This document shows positions 8,323 through 17,433 of a DNA stretch of 64,000 bases, piece after piece. The notes beneath the pieces were generated by a model that saw only the letters and a list, made by a program, of their open reading frames with translations, was not told the DNA's origin and did no database searches. Origin of the DNA: Pedobacter roseus (GTDB lineage: Bacteria; Bacteroidota; Bacteroidia; Sphingobacteriales; Sphingobacteriaceae). The stretch is taken from positions 4,278,001 through 4,342,000 of the forward strand of contig NZ_CP060723.1 in the NCBI RefSeq assembly GCF_014395225.1. The letters run 5' to 3'. The first letter of the stretch is position 1; each line of letters opens with the position of its first letter. The translations under genes and the position numbers were made by a program.

Positions 8323-10296
8323 TTATTTGTTTAAAGAATTGATCCAACCTGCAATTTTTAAAGCTTCTGCTTTGGTTACCTGCGGCATTGGAGGCATTTC
8401 TGTCGAATAACCCGGCCAGTTTTGTGGTTGTGGGTTATGGATCAACTGAAATATTTTTTCTGGTGAATATTTACGTTTGGCAATTTCTGCAAATGGTGGA
8501 CCAATCTGCCTTTTGGTCTGGTTGTGGCAGGCCAAACAGGTGTTTTTGGTTAGCAAACCTTCCACTTCTTTAAAAGTAGGTGCTTTTGCAGTTGTAGTAG
8601 CTGGTTTAGTCCCGCTTGCGGCTGCGCCCTTGGCTTCAGGTGCTTTACCGGTAGTTCCTTTTGGCGCGGCTGTTTTCTTTGCAGGGGCAGCTGGTGCTGC
8701 TGCAGAGTTTTTGGTGCTCACCTCATTGGCAGAAAGTTTATTTCCATCAGGAATCTGGTTCAACGTGTAATAAGCTACCGGGTGAACCAAAGAATAAAAA
8801 CCATCCTGCGATCTTAAACCATCTAATGTTATGGTATGGATATAATACTGACGCAGGTTTTTCACAATAATCCTTGCTTTTAATCCATCGGCTGAAACTT
8901 TAACACCTGAGATTTTTAATTTTTCGGTATTTACCGGAGGTGAACCATAAACCGGGTGATATTTATAAATAAAGCTTTCTGCATCGTACGAAGCCAGGTC
9001 TTCTGCCGATTTACGATCAACAGGCATGGTAAACTCTACTTCGAAACCATCAGGCATCGCCCTTACAGCTTTCATTTCGAAAGGGGTTTTGTTGTTGTAC
9101 ACCAATCTTTCCAAACCTTCATTGGCATCACCTGCCGACCCCCAACCACGGTTGGTTTCGCCTACAAATAATGATCCATCGGTACCCCACTCTAACCTCA
9201 ACACACCCGAACGAAAACCTTTTCGGAAAAGGAAGGCAGCGCCCTGTTCTTCACCTTTTACGGTTTCCATAAAAATCCTCGAGATGATACTCATCCCCTG
9301 GTCGCCAACCAAAATCTGACCAGCAAAAGGGCCAAATGTATTGACAGGAATTTTAACAGGTTCTGCAGATGAGATACCCAAAATACCATAAGGCAACCAA
9401 ACTGAAGGCAAACGCAATTCAGGAAATACCTTTTTCATTTCGAACAAGGTTTTGAAAGTTTCGTTTACCCTGTTTTCTGGTTTGATGTATCTACCCTGTT
9501 CGTTTTTAATACGGCGTTCATCCATTTGAGAATAGAAGAAATCGGATTGTAATTTAACAGGAGAATTTGGAAGGTTTGTCCACCTTAAACTTGCAGGGTG
9601 GCCCATAAAATCGCCTTTGTTTACTTTCCATAAACCACCTGATCCTACCCAGTCGCCCTGGTTTTCGGTGTAATAAAACTGACCATCAATGCTACCAATA
9701 CCGGCAGGCGAACGGAAACCTGCAGCGTAAGGACTCATTTTACCATCTTCGGTAATGTTCATCGCCCAGCCACGCATTGGAACACGACTTTCCGCACGCC
9801 ACCATTCTTCATCACCAAAAGCAACGTTTGCCGTAACCATAAAGGTACCATCAGGCATTAATTTAGGTCCGAAACTATATTCGTGGTAGTGACCGCTTAA
9901 AGGCCATGCATAAATGGTTTCGTACACATCGGCTTTCCCATCCTGGTCTTTATCGATCAATTTTGTCAGTTCGCCACGTTGTGCCACGTACAATGCACCA
10001 TTTTTATAGGCAATACCTAAAATTTCGTGCAGTCCATAGGCAAATCTGCGCCAGTAAGGTTTGGCACTGGTAGGGTTTTCTACAATAAACACTTCTCCCC
10101 TACGGGTAGAAATGGCTAAATCGCCGTTTGGCATGGTAATCAAACCACCAACTTCTAAAATCGGTCCTTCAGGTACGCGTACTTTATTTATTTTGAAAAA
10201 ATCTTCTTCTTTCGGGGTTTCTTGCGCAAAAACTGTAGAAAAGCTAAAACTTAATGCCAGTATTGCTAATTTTTTGAATGTATTTCTCATTGTCAT
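8323..10296 (-). CDS. Secreted sugar-dehydrogenase-like beta-propeller with C-terminal cytochrome c domain
   Basis: About 657 residues with a signal peptide (NTFKKLAILALSFSFSTVFAQ). The frame can begin at a GTG at 10299, but ATG at 10296 or 10290 is more likely. Residues about 35-400 resemble the six-bladed PQQ-dependent glucose/sorbosone dehydrogenase fold (MPNGDLAISTRRGEVFIVE, GILGIAYKNGALYVAQRGEL). A low-complexity Ala/Pro/Lys/Thr linker of about 45 residues leads to a cytochrome c domain with CLACH near 588 and a Met-rich axial-ligand segment (EMPPMPQ). It follows the DUF1080 gene by only a few bases, so the two form an operon; oxidation of a sugar with electrons passed to the haem is an inference. 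Confidence 0.75.
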   Translation of the reverse strand: MTMRNTFKKLAILALSFSFSTVFAQETPKEEDFFKINKVRVPEGPILEVGGLITMPNGDLAISTRRGEVFIVENPTSAKPYWRRFAYGLHEILGIAYKNGALYVAQRGELTKLIDKDQDGKADVYETIYAWPLSGHYHEYSFGPKLMPDGTFMVTANVAFGDEEWWRAESRVPMRGWAMNITEDGKMSPYAAGFRSPAGIGSIDGQFYYTENQGDWVGSGGLWKVNKGDFMGHPASLRWTNLPNSPVKLQSDFFYSQMDERRIKNEQGRYIKPENRVNETFKTLFEMKKVFPELRLPSVWLPYGILGISSAEPVKIPVNTFGPFAGQILVGDQGMSIISRIFMETVKGEEQGAAFLFRKGFRSGVLRLEWGTDGSLFVGETNRGWGSAGDANEGLERLVYNNKTPFEMKAVRAMPDGFEVEFTMPVDRKSAEDLASYDAESFIYKYHPVYGSPPVNTEKLKISGVKVSADGLKARIIVKNLRQYYIHTITLDGLRSQDGFYSLVHPVAYYTLNQIPDGNKLSANEVSTKNSAAAPAAPAKKTAAPKGTTGKAPEAKGAAASGTKPATTTAKAPTFKEVEGLLTKNTCLACHNQTKRQIGPPFAEIAKRKYSPEKIFQLIHNPQPQNWPGYSTEMPPMPQVTKAEALKIAGWINSLNK

Positions 10297-10301
10297 CACA
10301 A

Positions 10302-11711
10302 TTAAAACAAAATGGTATAATTTAACCTGGTTCCGATAGCTACAATAAATTGTTTCTTGCCATCAACATCTCTGATTACCGGTTTGGACGATCCATCGGC
10401 CAGCTGGATGTAATAAGATTTGTCATCTACCAGGTATAAACCTTTAGCTACTTCTTCGATATTGGAAGCGGTTGCCAATAAGAAATATAAGTCTTTAGAT
10501 GGTTTATCGATGGCAATTTCGCGGGTTAAACCTTGTCCATTTTCCATTACTTTAACAGCATCGGTAACATGAGTTCCGTTGATGATGTATTTAAACTCCG
10601 GACGGTCCTGTTTATCCATTACGTAACCTTTGGTTCTGAAGCCGGTACCTGCGGTATCAGCAATCCAGGCAGCCTGATCGTTTGCCAGTTTTGATATGGC
10701 TAAAACCGGTTTTTTGGTGAAACGGGTAACACTGCCCAAAGCACGTGAGGTTCCGTTACCACGACCGTCCCACATTGGGGTAGCATCGATGAAATCGCCA
10801 TGCCAGCCCTGTAATAAAGTTCCGTTATCCAGATCGTAACTGTAAGCCGTTTTTTCTGGTCCGCCAACTGAAATGGCATGTACCGAGCGAACGCGTGGTG
10901 CCACATCAACAAAACTTCTGATCATGTTATTGCTTGCAGCTTCGATATAAATCGGATCAGCACCACCATTCTGGTTTGATTTTGGAATTTCAGACAATGC
11001 CGTGATTTCGATATTCCTAAAAGCTACCGAACCATGATCGCCTTGCAAACGCAAAGGCCCTTTTGCTTTTTCAGCACCGGCGGCACCTCTTGTTGCTCCA
11101 AAAAGCTCAACATTTTCGTGGATCAATACGCCGTTTAGTTCTACACTAATGATTTTTGCATTTTGAGTTTTTGTTCCTGAGGCATCAAATTTTGGCGCCT
11201 GGAAAATAATTTTGATATGCTGCCATAAACCAGGTGCTTTACTTGCATTCTGACGGGGTGCAACACCACCAAAACCTTTTTCGGCTTCAGGTTTGCTGTC
11301 GTCCCAACGTTGGTAGATCCCGCCATTATTTGATGAACTGGCGTTTTTTAATCCCCAGGCGTCATCAATCTGGATTTCGTAATTTCCCTGAAGGTAAATA
11401 CCAGAATTGGTTCCTTTGGCGGTTAAATAATCTAACTCTACGGCTACATCGCCATATTCGTTTGCGGTGTACAAATCAGATCCTGCTTTTTTCGCGGTAG
11501 ACTGATTGACTAAAATACCTTCGCCTTTGGTTGTTTTTAAAACATTTTCGGCATTAAGATCGGCTACCACGTTTTGTGCAAGTGACCAGGAATTTGAAGG
11601 ATTTTTAAAGGCAGAAAGATCTTTGAGATCGATACGCTGACCGAATGCCAGCAGGGTTCCGCAAAGCCAGATGATGGCCGTAAAACCCGTCTTCGAGACG
11701 TTGATGTTCAT
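10302..11711 (-). CDS. DUF1080 (3-keto-disaccharide hydrolase-like) protein
   Basis: A 469-residue secreted protein. The N-terminal DUF1080/LamG-like jelly roll (about 30-240) shows typical words such as GDVAVELDYLTAKGTNSGIYLQGNYEIQIDD and PGLWQHIKIIFQAP. The C-terminal 200 residues are a less familiar domain following the IRSFVDVAPRVRSVHAISVG stretch, probably also part of the dehydrogenase system. DUF1080 members have been linked to hydrolysis of 3-keto-glycosides. Overlap with the downstream dehydrogenase gene (gap 2-5 bases) implies co-translation and a shared pathway. Confidence 0.75.
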   Translation of the reverse strand: MNINVSKTGFTAIIWLCGTLLAFGQRIDLKDLSAFKNPSNSWSLAQNVVADLNAENVLKTTKGEGILVNQSTAKKAGSDLYTANEYGDVAVELDYLTAKGTNSGIYLQGNYEIQIDDAWGLKNASSSNNGGIYQRWDDSKPEAEKGFGGVAPRQNASKAPGLWQHIKIIFQAPKFDASGTKTQNAKIISVELNGVLIHENVELFGATRGAAGAEKAKGPLRLQGDHGSVAFRNIEITALSEIPKSNQNGGADPIYIEAASNNMIRSFVDVAPRVRSVHAISVGGPEKTAYSYDLDNGTLLQGWHGDFIDATPMWDGRGNGTSRALGSVTRFTKKPVLAISKLANDQAAWIADTAGTGFRTKGYVMDKQDRPEFKYIINGTHVTDAVKVMENGQGLTREIAIDKPSKDLYFLLATASNIEEVAKGLYLVDDKSYYIQLADGSSKPVIRDVDGKKQFIVAIGTRLNYTILF

Positions 11712-11766
11712 ATATTTGGTTTGTTAGTTTTAGCCCGGTTAAAAGCTAAAGGTTTCCTTAAAATAT

Positions 11767-11794
11767 CCACCGGATAAATTGCTTTACCCGGTGG
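11767..11794 (-). promoter_or_regulatory. Intergenic hairpin between GH92 and DUF1080 genes
   Basis: CCACCGG and CCGGTGG form a perfect 7-bp stem with a 14-base loop. The following minus-strand bases (ATATTTT) are only a weak T tract, so partial termination or a processing site is possible rather than a strong terminator. Confidence 0.4.
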
Positions 11795-11803
11795 TGATGT
11801 TTT

Positions 11804-14092
11804 CTATTTTTCTGTTGATAACGAATAAGGGAAATCAGCTGGATTTGAACCCCTTGTTTTGTTTGGCGTTGCCGACATGTTAAAGTTTAACACCGCACCT
11901 TTTTGCAAACCACTGTGGCTGATCCAGTTTTTAGAATAAGGTTTACCATTCATCTGCAAGCTTTGTACATAACGATTGTTATCGTTATTCTCTGGTGCAT
12001 TGATTACAACAGTTTTGCCGTTTTCTAAAGTAATGGTTACTTTTTTAAACAATGGCGCACCTAATACATACTGATCAACCGCTGGCGTTACCGGATAGAA
12101 ACCCATTGCTGAGAAAACATACCAGGCAGAGGTTTGCCCGTTATCTTCATCACCGCAATAACCATCTGGTGTAGCTTTGTACATCCTGTTCATGGTTTCG
12201 CGCACCCAATATTGTGTTTTATAAGGGGCACCGCCATAATTATACAAGTAAATCATGTGCTGAATAGGTTGGTTACCATGCGCATACTGGCCCATGTTTG
12301 CAATCTGCATTTCGCGGATTTCGTGGATTACGCCACCGTAAGCACTTTCATCAAATACCGGAGGCATAGAGAAAACTGAATCCAGTTTGGTTACAAATTT
12401 ATCGTGACCGCCCATTAATTTAGCTAAACCATCAACATCCTGGAAAACTGACCAGGTATAATGCCAGCTATTACCTTCGGTAAAGGCACCACCCCATTTA
12501 AATGGACTGAACGGGCTTTGGAAAGTTCCGTCCTGGTTTTTACCACGCATTAAGCCAGAAGCCGGATCGAAAAGGTTTTTATAATTCATGGCTCTTTTCT
12601 TGTAGATGTCGATTTCTGATGCCGGTTTACCTAAAGCCCTACCCAATTGGTAGATGGTAAAGTCATCATAAGAATATTCTAAAGTTTTAGCCGCATTTTC
12701 GTTCTTTTTCACATCAAAAGGTACATAACCCAGTTCGTTGTAATATTTAACCCCATCACGACCAACGGCTTCCATAGGGCCTTCGTTGTTGGCACCATGT
12801 TTTAAAGCAGACCATAATGTTTCGATATCGTAACCACGCATCCCTTTAATGTAGGCATCAGAAACTACAGAAGCAGAATTGTTACCCACCATAATGTTAG
12901 CATAACCCGGGCTGCTCCACTCAGGCAACCAACCACCTTCTTTATAATCGTTGATTAGACCTTGTTGCATTTCTTTGTTGATAGAAGGATAAACCAGGTT
13001 TAAGAAAGGGTATAAAGCCCTGAAAGTATCCCAGAAACCAGTACCGGCAAACATATAACCTGGCAAAACCTGACCATTATACGGACTCCAGTGTACAATC
13101 TGGTTCTGTGCATCAACTTCGTATAATTTGTTAGGGAAGAAAAGGGTACGGTACATGGCCGAGTAAAAAGTACGGGCCTGATCGATGGTACCCCCTTCAA
13201 CAGAAATTTTGCTTAAGGTTTTGTTCCAGGTTGCCCTGCCTTTTGCTTTAGTTGCATCGAAACCATCGTTAGCCAATTCTCTTTTTAAGTTAAGATCAGC
13301 CTGTTCAAAGCTGATGAAAGATGAAGCCACTTTAGCAATTACCTGCTCGCCTTTTTGTGTAGCGAAACCGATAACAGCACCTGCATGATCGACAGTCAAT
13401 TCTAAATCTTTATCGTTCAATTTTTTGTCATCCCAGGTTTTCGCCAGTTTGAAATCTTTATTGAAATAGATTACAAAATAGTTTTTGAAGTTTTTAGGCA
13501 GCGGACCACGGGCATATTTAGTAGTATAACCAATGATTTTTCTTTCTGCCGGAATGATTTTAATATACGAACCCTTGTTTTGGGCATCTACAACTACATA
13601 AGAACTATCGGTTTTAGGAAAAGTAAACCTGAACTGTGCAGCTCTTTCTGTAGGGGTAATTTCGGTGGTTACATCGGCATCTGCCAAATAAACGCTATAA
13701 TAATATGGTTTTGAAACCTCTGCTTTATGGCTGAACCAACTGGCACGGTCATCATCGGTAAATCTTAATTTTCCGGTAACGGGCATAATCGAAAAAGCAC
13801 CGTAATCGTTCATCCATGGTGAGGGTTGGTGGGTTTGTTTAAAACCACGGATTTTATCTGCGTCGTAAGTGTACGCCCATCCATCGCCACTTTTACCTGT
13901 TTGTGGTGTCCACATGTTCATTCCCCATGGCAAACCGATTGCCGGATAGGTATTTCCGTTAGATAATGCCGGTTTGGACGCTGTTCCCATTAAAGGGTTT
14001 ATCCAATCAACAGGATCTGTAACTTTGCCTATGGTTTGTGCGAAACTGGTTGTTGCCGCAAAACCCAATAAGGCGATAAATAATCGTTTCAT
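11804..14092 (-). CDS. GH92 alpha-mannosidase (first of two)
   Basis: A 762-residue secreted protein (signal MKRLFIALLGFAATTSFAQ). It is full length for glycoside hydrolase family 92, Ca-dependent exo-alpha-mannosidases common in Bacteroidota. Hallmarks are VDWINPLMGT, GNTYPAIGLPWGMNMWTPQT, GFWDTFRALYPF, and the catalytic-region GYCGDEDNGQTSAWYVFSAM. The family cleaves alpha-1,2/1,3/1,4/1,6 mannose links; which one cannot be read here. It starts 40 bases after the stop of the BSP1 gene, so both probably share the LacI-type operator at 14866. Confidence 0.92.
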   Translation of the reverse strand: MKRLFIALLGFAATTSFAQTIGKVTDPVDWINPLMGTASKPALSNGNTYPAIGLPWGMNMWTPQTGKSGDGWAYTYDADKIRGFKQTHQPSPWMNDYGAFSIMPVTGKLRFTDDDRASWFSHKAEVSKPYYYSVYLADADVTTEITPTERAAQFRFTFPKTDSSYVVVDAQNKGSYIKIIPAERKIIGYTTKYARGPLPKNFKNYFVIYFNKDFKLAKTWDDKKLNDKDLELTVDHAGAVIGFATQKGEQVIAKVASSFISFEQADLNLKRELANDGFDATKAKGRATWNKTLSKISVEGGTIDQARTFYSAMYRTLFFPNKLYEVDAQNQIVHWSPYNGQVLPGYMFAGTGFWDTFRALYPFLNLVYPSINKEMQQGLINDYKEGGWLPEWSSPGYANIMVGNNSASVVSDAYIKGMRGYDIETLWSALKHGANNEGPMEAVGRDGVKYYNELGYVPFDVKKNENAAKTLEYSYDDFTIYQLGRALGKPASEIDIYKKRAMNYKNLFDPASGLMRGKNQDGTFQSPFSPFKWGGAFTEGNSWHYTWSVFQDVDGLAKLMGGHDKFVTKLDSVFSMPPVFDESAYGGVIHEIREMQIANMGQYAHGNQPIQHMIYLYNYGGAPYKTQYWVRETMNRMYKATPDGYCGDEDNGQTSAWYVFSAMGFYPVTPAVDQYVLGAPLFKKVTITLENGKTVVINAPENNDNNRYVQSLQMNGKPYSKNWISHSGLQKGAVLNFNMSATPNKTRGSNPADFPYSLSTEK

Positions 14093-14132
14093 TTGTTGTG
14101 TTTGTGATTTTTTATATGCGTGTAATTATTTT

Positions 14133-14804
14133 TTAAACTTGCGAATTTTTAACGTAATCTGCCCAAAGTGCATCTAAATCTTTACCGGTTAATTTCGTCC
14201 AGATTTCTTTAGTATAGGTATGGTCCCTTAAAGAAGCATCAACCGCTTTAATGGTGCCAGGTTTTACACTTTTTTCTATCCATGCAAAAAATGCAGCGGT
14301 AATGCGGTAGCTGTTTTTATAAGAATGATCTGGTTTTAAAGCCGGCAAAGACCATTTGGCACCTGCATTATCTACACCGAACTTATAACGGGCATAATCG
14401 GCAATGCCTTCGGTTAACCAACCCGGGCCAACACTGCGACCATAATCTTGTACAATGTGCATGACTTCGTGTGTAACCACATCAATATCTTCGGGATGTT
14501 TAATCATCCACATCGAACTGAAGGTTACTTTGCCATCAGCAGTTGCAGCCACGCCTTTGTAAGCTGTATCTACAAAAAACTTTACCTCTTTTATGGTTGA
14601 TGGGTTGTATTCTTTTGCCAGCTTTGGATAAACCTCGAAAAATGTTTTGATTAAACGTTTTTTCAATTGTGGGTCGAGTTCCTTGAAATTGCTTTCGAAC
14701 GATAAGGTGTAACCGCTCTTTTTAGTGATTTCCTGCGCTTTCAACTGCACTAAACCAGCAGAAACAAGCATTAAGAAAACGGAAAGAATTGATATTTTTT
14801 TCAT
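14133..14804 (-). CDS. Basic secretory protein family (plant PR-17-like) putative metalloprotease, BSP1
   Basis: A 223-residue protein with a signal peptide ending near KAQ. The core matches the BSP family: TFFEVYPKLAKEYNP, VKFFVDTAYKGVAAT, and a zinc-metalloprotease motif HEVMH at 112-116 followed by GPGWLTEGIADYARYKFG. That tail supplies a second conserved Glu. Members are presumed peptidases of the gluzincin type, though activity is rarely shown. A palindromic operator sits 62 bases upstream, and GH92 follows, which suggests joint attack on mannosylated protein. Confidence 0.8.
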   Translation of the reverse strand: MKKISILSVFLMLVSAGLVQLKAQEITKKSGYTLSFESNFKELDPQLKKRLIKTFFEVYPKLAKEYNPSTIKEVKFFVDTAYKGVAATADGKVTFSSMWMIKHPEDIDVVTHEVMHIVQDYGRSVGPGWLTEGIADYARYKFGVDNAGAKWSLPALKPDHSYKNSYRITAAFFAWIEKSVKPGTIKAVDASLRDHTYTKEIWTKLTGKDLDALWADYVKNSQV

Positions 14805-14865
14805 TGATATGGGAAATTATTTTTTTTGGTTAGCCTGTTTGATTCTGCAAATTAAATATTTTATG

Positions 14866-14877
14866 TAAAACGTTTTA
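14866..14877. promoter_or_regulatory. LacI-type operator upstream of BSP1/GH92
   Basis: TAAAACGTTTTA, a perfect 12-base palindrome with central CG, the usual form of a LacI-family operator. It lies 62 bases upstream of BSP1, in the context ATGTAAAACGTTTTAGTAAA. Confidence 0.65.
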
Positions 14878-14930
14878 GTAAATGATCAAAAATTTTACTT
14901 TAGTGATGAATATTTTTACAAAACAGCGGT

Positions 14931-15075
14931 CGTCATTTCGAGCGGACCCGAAAGCTAGCGGGTGCAACGGAGTGTTCAGCGAAGCTAAATCTGTCTAGAT
15001 AAATCTCTTTTTGGTATGTATCCAAAGAGAAGTCAAGTTTGCCTGGGCACATTGCCTGTAAAACTAGACTTCTCT
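14931..15075. repeat. REP-like repeat and long hairpin between the two BSP genes
   Basis: Bases 14934-15000 resemble the dispersed 'cgtcatttcga...' repeat seen near 5.6 kb. Bases about 15027-15075 form a hairpin with AGAGAAGTC and GACTTCTCT as arms. The hairpin lies 13 bases past the BSP2 stop but lacks a good T tract on the minus strand. Confidence 0.5.
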
Positions 15076-15087
15076 GTAAATTTCTTT

Positions 15088-16071
15088 TTATGATTTCTTA
15101 CTGCTATAGGTAAGGGTTACTTTTTGGGGTTCTTTGCCATAATCGGTCCAAAGCTGATCTAGGGTTTTTCCGGTTATGGTTTCCCATGATTGTGCATTGT
15201 ACTGATGTGCCCTTAATTGTTGATCTAATGTGGCAATTAACCCAGGTTTTACATTTTGTTCTAACCAGGCAAAAAAGCGGGCGGTAATCCGGTAGCTATT
15301 GGTATAATTTTGTTTTTCATTGTAAGCTGGCAGGCTCCATTTAGAGCCCACATTATCGACGCCGTATTTATAACGTACATAATCGGCAATACCTTCGGTT
15401 AACCAAACCGGACCAGCACTGTAACCATAACCCTGAACAATCTGCATCGTTTCATGTGTAACCACATCTATATCGGTTGGATGTGCTTTCATATAACCCG
15501 CACTGAACAAAATCCTGTTGCCACTGGCCTCGGCTACGGCTTTATATGCGGTATCTACTACAAAAAGTACATCGTGTGTAGATTTATCATTAAATGTTTT
15601 TACCAATTTTGGGTAAATCTCAAAATATGTAGAAATTAAGTTTTTTCTAACTGCTGGATCTAAATTTGGGTCTTTACTGATGAAAGTTAAAGTATATCCA
15701 TTATGTTTTTCTTTACTGTATGAAACCCAGTTTTTCGAAAGTGCAGTAAATAATTCTTTCTGGATTTTCTTCTGGGATTTATTTTTAACCCATTCGCTGT
15801 TCACTTTAATTTCTCCTGCTTTAGCGATAATGGTTGGTGTTTCGTCTTTTACAAAATCAAGCACTACATTTCTTTTGGTCCTATAGCCATCTGCCTGTGC
15901 AAAGCCCGGATAAACCTCAAAAAAGGCGGCCTTTAGTTTAGCATCAACCTTGGCGTTTGTTACACTGTCTTTGTCGTTGATGGTAATTTTATATTCTCTT
16001 TCTCTGTTTTGGGCAGCAGCAGCACCTGCTAAGAATGATACCAATGCGAGGATTAAAATTTTCTTATTCAT
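15088..16071 (-). CDS. Basic secretory protein family paralogue with altered zinc motif, BSP2
   Basis: A 327-residue secreted protein. Residues about 122-320 align along their whole length with BSP1 (YFEIYPKLVKTFND, VVDTAYKAVAEASG, GPVWLTEGIADYVRYKYGVDN). The zinc motif reads HETMQ at 206-210: the codon for the second His is CAG (Gln). Residues about 40-110 look like a shortened, decayed second copy of the same domain (AAFFEVYPGF, VVLDFV, IKVNSEWV). It is therefore possibly a binding protein rather than an enzyme. It lies upstream of BSP1 on the same strand and has its own operator at 16231. Confidence 0.75.
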   Translation of the reverse strand: MNKKILILALVSFLAGAAAAQNREREYKITINDKDSVTNAKVDAKLKAAFFEVYPGFAQADGYRTKRNVVLDFVKDETPTIIAKAGEIKVNSEWVKNKSQKKIQKELFTALSKNWVSYSKEKHNGYTLTFISKDPNLDPAVRKNLISTYFEIYPKLVKTFNDKSTHDVLFVVDTAYKAVAEASGNRILFSAGYMKAHPTDIDVVTHETMQIVQGYGYSAGPVWLTEGIADYVRYKYGVDNVGSKWSLPAYNEKQNYTNSYRITARFFAWLEQNVKPGLIATLDQQLRAHQYNAQSWETITGKTLDQLWTDYGKEPQKVTLTYSSKKS

Positions 16072-16230
16072 TTGTCTTATATGTGTGTTTTGATAAAAAA
16101 GGAAAGATCTGAACCTTGATCCTGAAACTTTTTTATAACTTAAATTTAGCCTCTTATTTTTTAATACTTAGAAAATCTGATCTGATGACAACACTTTTTA
16201 CCAAGCAAAATATTTTATATAAATGCAAAC

Positions 16231-16242
16231 TAAAACGTTTTA
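16231..16242. promoter_or_regulatory. LacI-type operator upstream of BSP2
   Basis: TAAAACGTTTTA, identical to the site at 14866, 160 bases upstream of BSP2, with flanks AAAC and CTAAAC. The distance leaves room for a long 5'UTR. Confidence 0.6.
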
Positions 16243-16402
16243 CTAAACAATATTAAACATATTCTTAAATAATCAAGAATTATTTATTTTTTTTATCAGA
16301 TAAATATTAAAAAAATATGCAAAGGAATAAATAAGAATAAATCAGGAATGAGAATATCCTACAAAAAGCATTCTTTTTTTTAAAAAAAAGTAAAATTGGA
16401 GA

Positions 16403-16446
16403 ATAACCGCAGAATTACATTGTTAAAATTGTAATTCCACGGTTAA
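16403..16446 (-). terminator. Probable terminator of the ROK kinase gene
   Basis: On the minus strand AACCG...AATTACA pairs with TGTAATT...CGGTT around a small internal loop. A run of T follows about 15 bases later, so this is a moderate call. Confidence 0.45.
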
Positions 16447-16492
16447 TTTATGTGTAACTTAAAAATATTGTAAAATACTCAGCTAAAACTCC

Positions 16493-17368
16493 TTAAGTTA
16501 AACTCAAATCGCAACAGCTTGCAGCACCAATTAACGCAGCATGTTCTTTAAGCTCCGAAATTTTGATATTCGTATCTAATCCATTGCCTTTTAGGGTAGC
16601 AATCAGCTCGGGGGCGAAAGCACTAAAAGATTGTGCAATATTACCACCAACAATAACGGTATCTATTTTATGTTTTTTAATAATAGGAATTAAAAACTGG
16701 GCCAGGTTATAGCCAAATTCCATAAATACCCGAGTAGCAAAATGATCGGTTTCTACTATTTCTACGAGTTCTTTCACCCCATCTACGGTTTTCCCGCTAA
16801 GTTGGTTAAAACGTTTTACGAACCAGCGCGTAGATAAATAATCTTCTGCAATTCCGTCTAAAAATTCGGAGTTCCACAGGTCGGCATCAAAAGCTTTATA
16901 GTTTAAACAAAGCGAAGACCCAAGCCCTGTTCCCAATGTTAGGCCCAACACACTTGCATTTCCTTTTGCAGCCCCGGCAAAAACTTCACCCTGTAAAAAA
17001 CCAGCGGCATCGTTTATAAAATGGATATTTTCGGCAGGAATATCCAAACGTTTAGCCAGTTCTTCTTTAACATTAACCTGATAAAGCGACTTAAACTTGT
17101 CCTGGTCTTTGATCAATGAAATTCCTTTATCATAATTAAACGGCCCGGGCATGGCAATACCCACGTTACGTGCACCGTTTTTAATATTTTGAAAAGCTTT
17201 GCTGATAATATCGCACCATGCCGATAAAATCACTTCTTTATTCTCCTGCGAATTCACAGGGCTACGCTTGATGGAATCCTTCACCAAAGTTCTTGTTTCC
17301 AAATCCACCAATGCGGCTGTAATATGCGAGCCGCCAATATCTACACCTAATGCAACAGGCTTTTCCAT
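16493..17368 (-). CDS. ROK-family sugar kinase (glucokinase-like)
   Basis: A 291-residue cytoplasmic protein starting with the ROK ATP-phosphate motif VDIGGSHITAALVDL. GIAMPGPFNYDKG and NDAAGFLQGE (sugar contact and catalytic Asp) follow, then the second phosphate loop LTLGTGLGSS. The zinc-binding CxCGxxGCxE motif of many ROK repressors and kinases is absent, which favours a simple hexokinase. Position in the mannan cluster suggests phosphorylation of mannose or glucose released from the glycan. The gap to the downstream side is large, to the upstream GH92 gene 65 bases. Confidence 0.82.
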   Translation of the reverse strand: MEKPVALGVDIGGSHITAALVDLETRTLVKDSIKRSPVNSQENKEVILSAWCDIISKAFQNIKNGARNVGIAMPGPFNYDKGISLIKDQDKFKSLYQVNVKEELAKRLDIPAENIHFINDAAGFLQGEVFAGAAKGNASVLGLTLGTGLGSSLCLNYKAFDADLWNSEFLDGIAEDYLSTRWFVKRFNQLSGKTVDGVKELVEIVETDHFATRVFMEFGYNLAQFLIPIIKKHKIDTVIVGGNIAQSFSAFAPELIATLKGNGLDTNIKISELKEHAALIGAASCCDLSLT

Positions 17369-17433
17369 TCTATATCTATATTTCTGTTATTATACTAATT
17401 TTCATCAATGCGCCAAAAATAGCGATTCAATAT

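Larger units (their letters stand above)
16072..16492. other. 421-bp A+T-rich intergenic region, BSP2 control region
   Basis: It holds the LacI-type operator at 16231 and, at the ROK-gene end, a hairpin at 16403-16446 that may be the terminator of that gene. The rest is A+T-rich with poly-A/T runs and shows no gene. Confidence 0.6.

Noticed and set aside
14931..15075. Attachment site or transposon end between the BSP genes
   Set aside because: The sequence is a REP-like repeat plus a hairpin seen elsewhere without any transposase or target duplication here.
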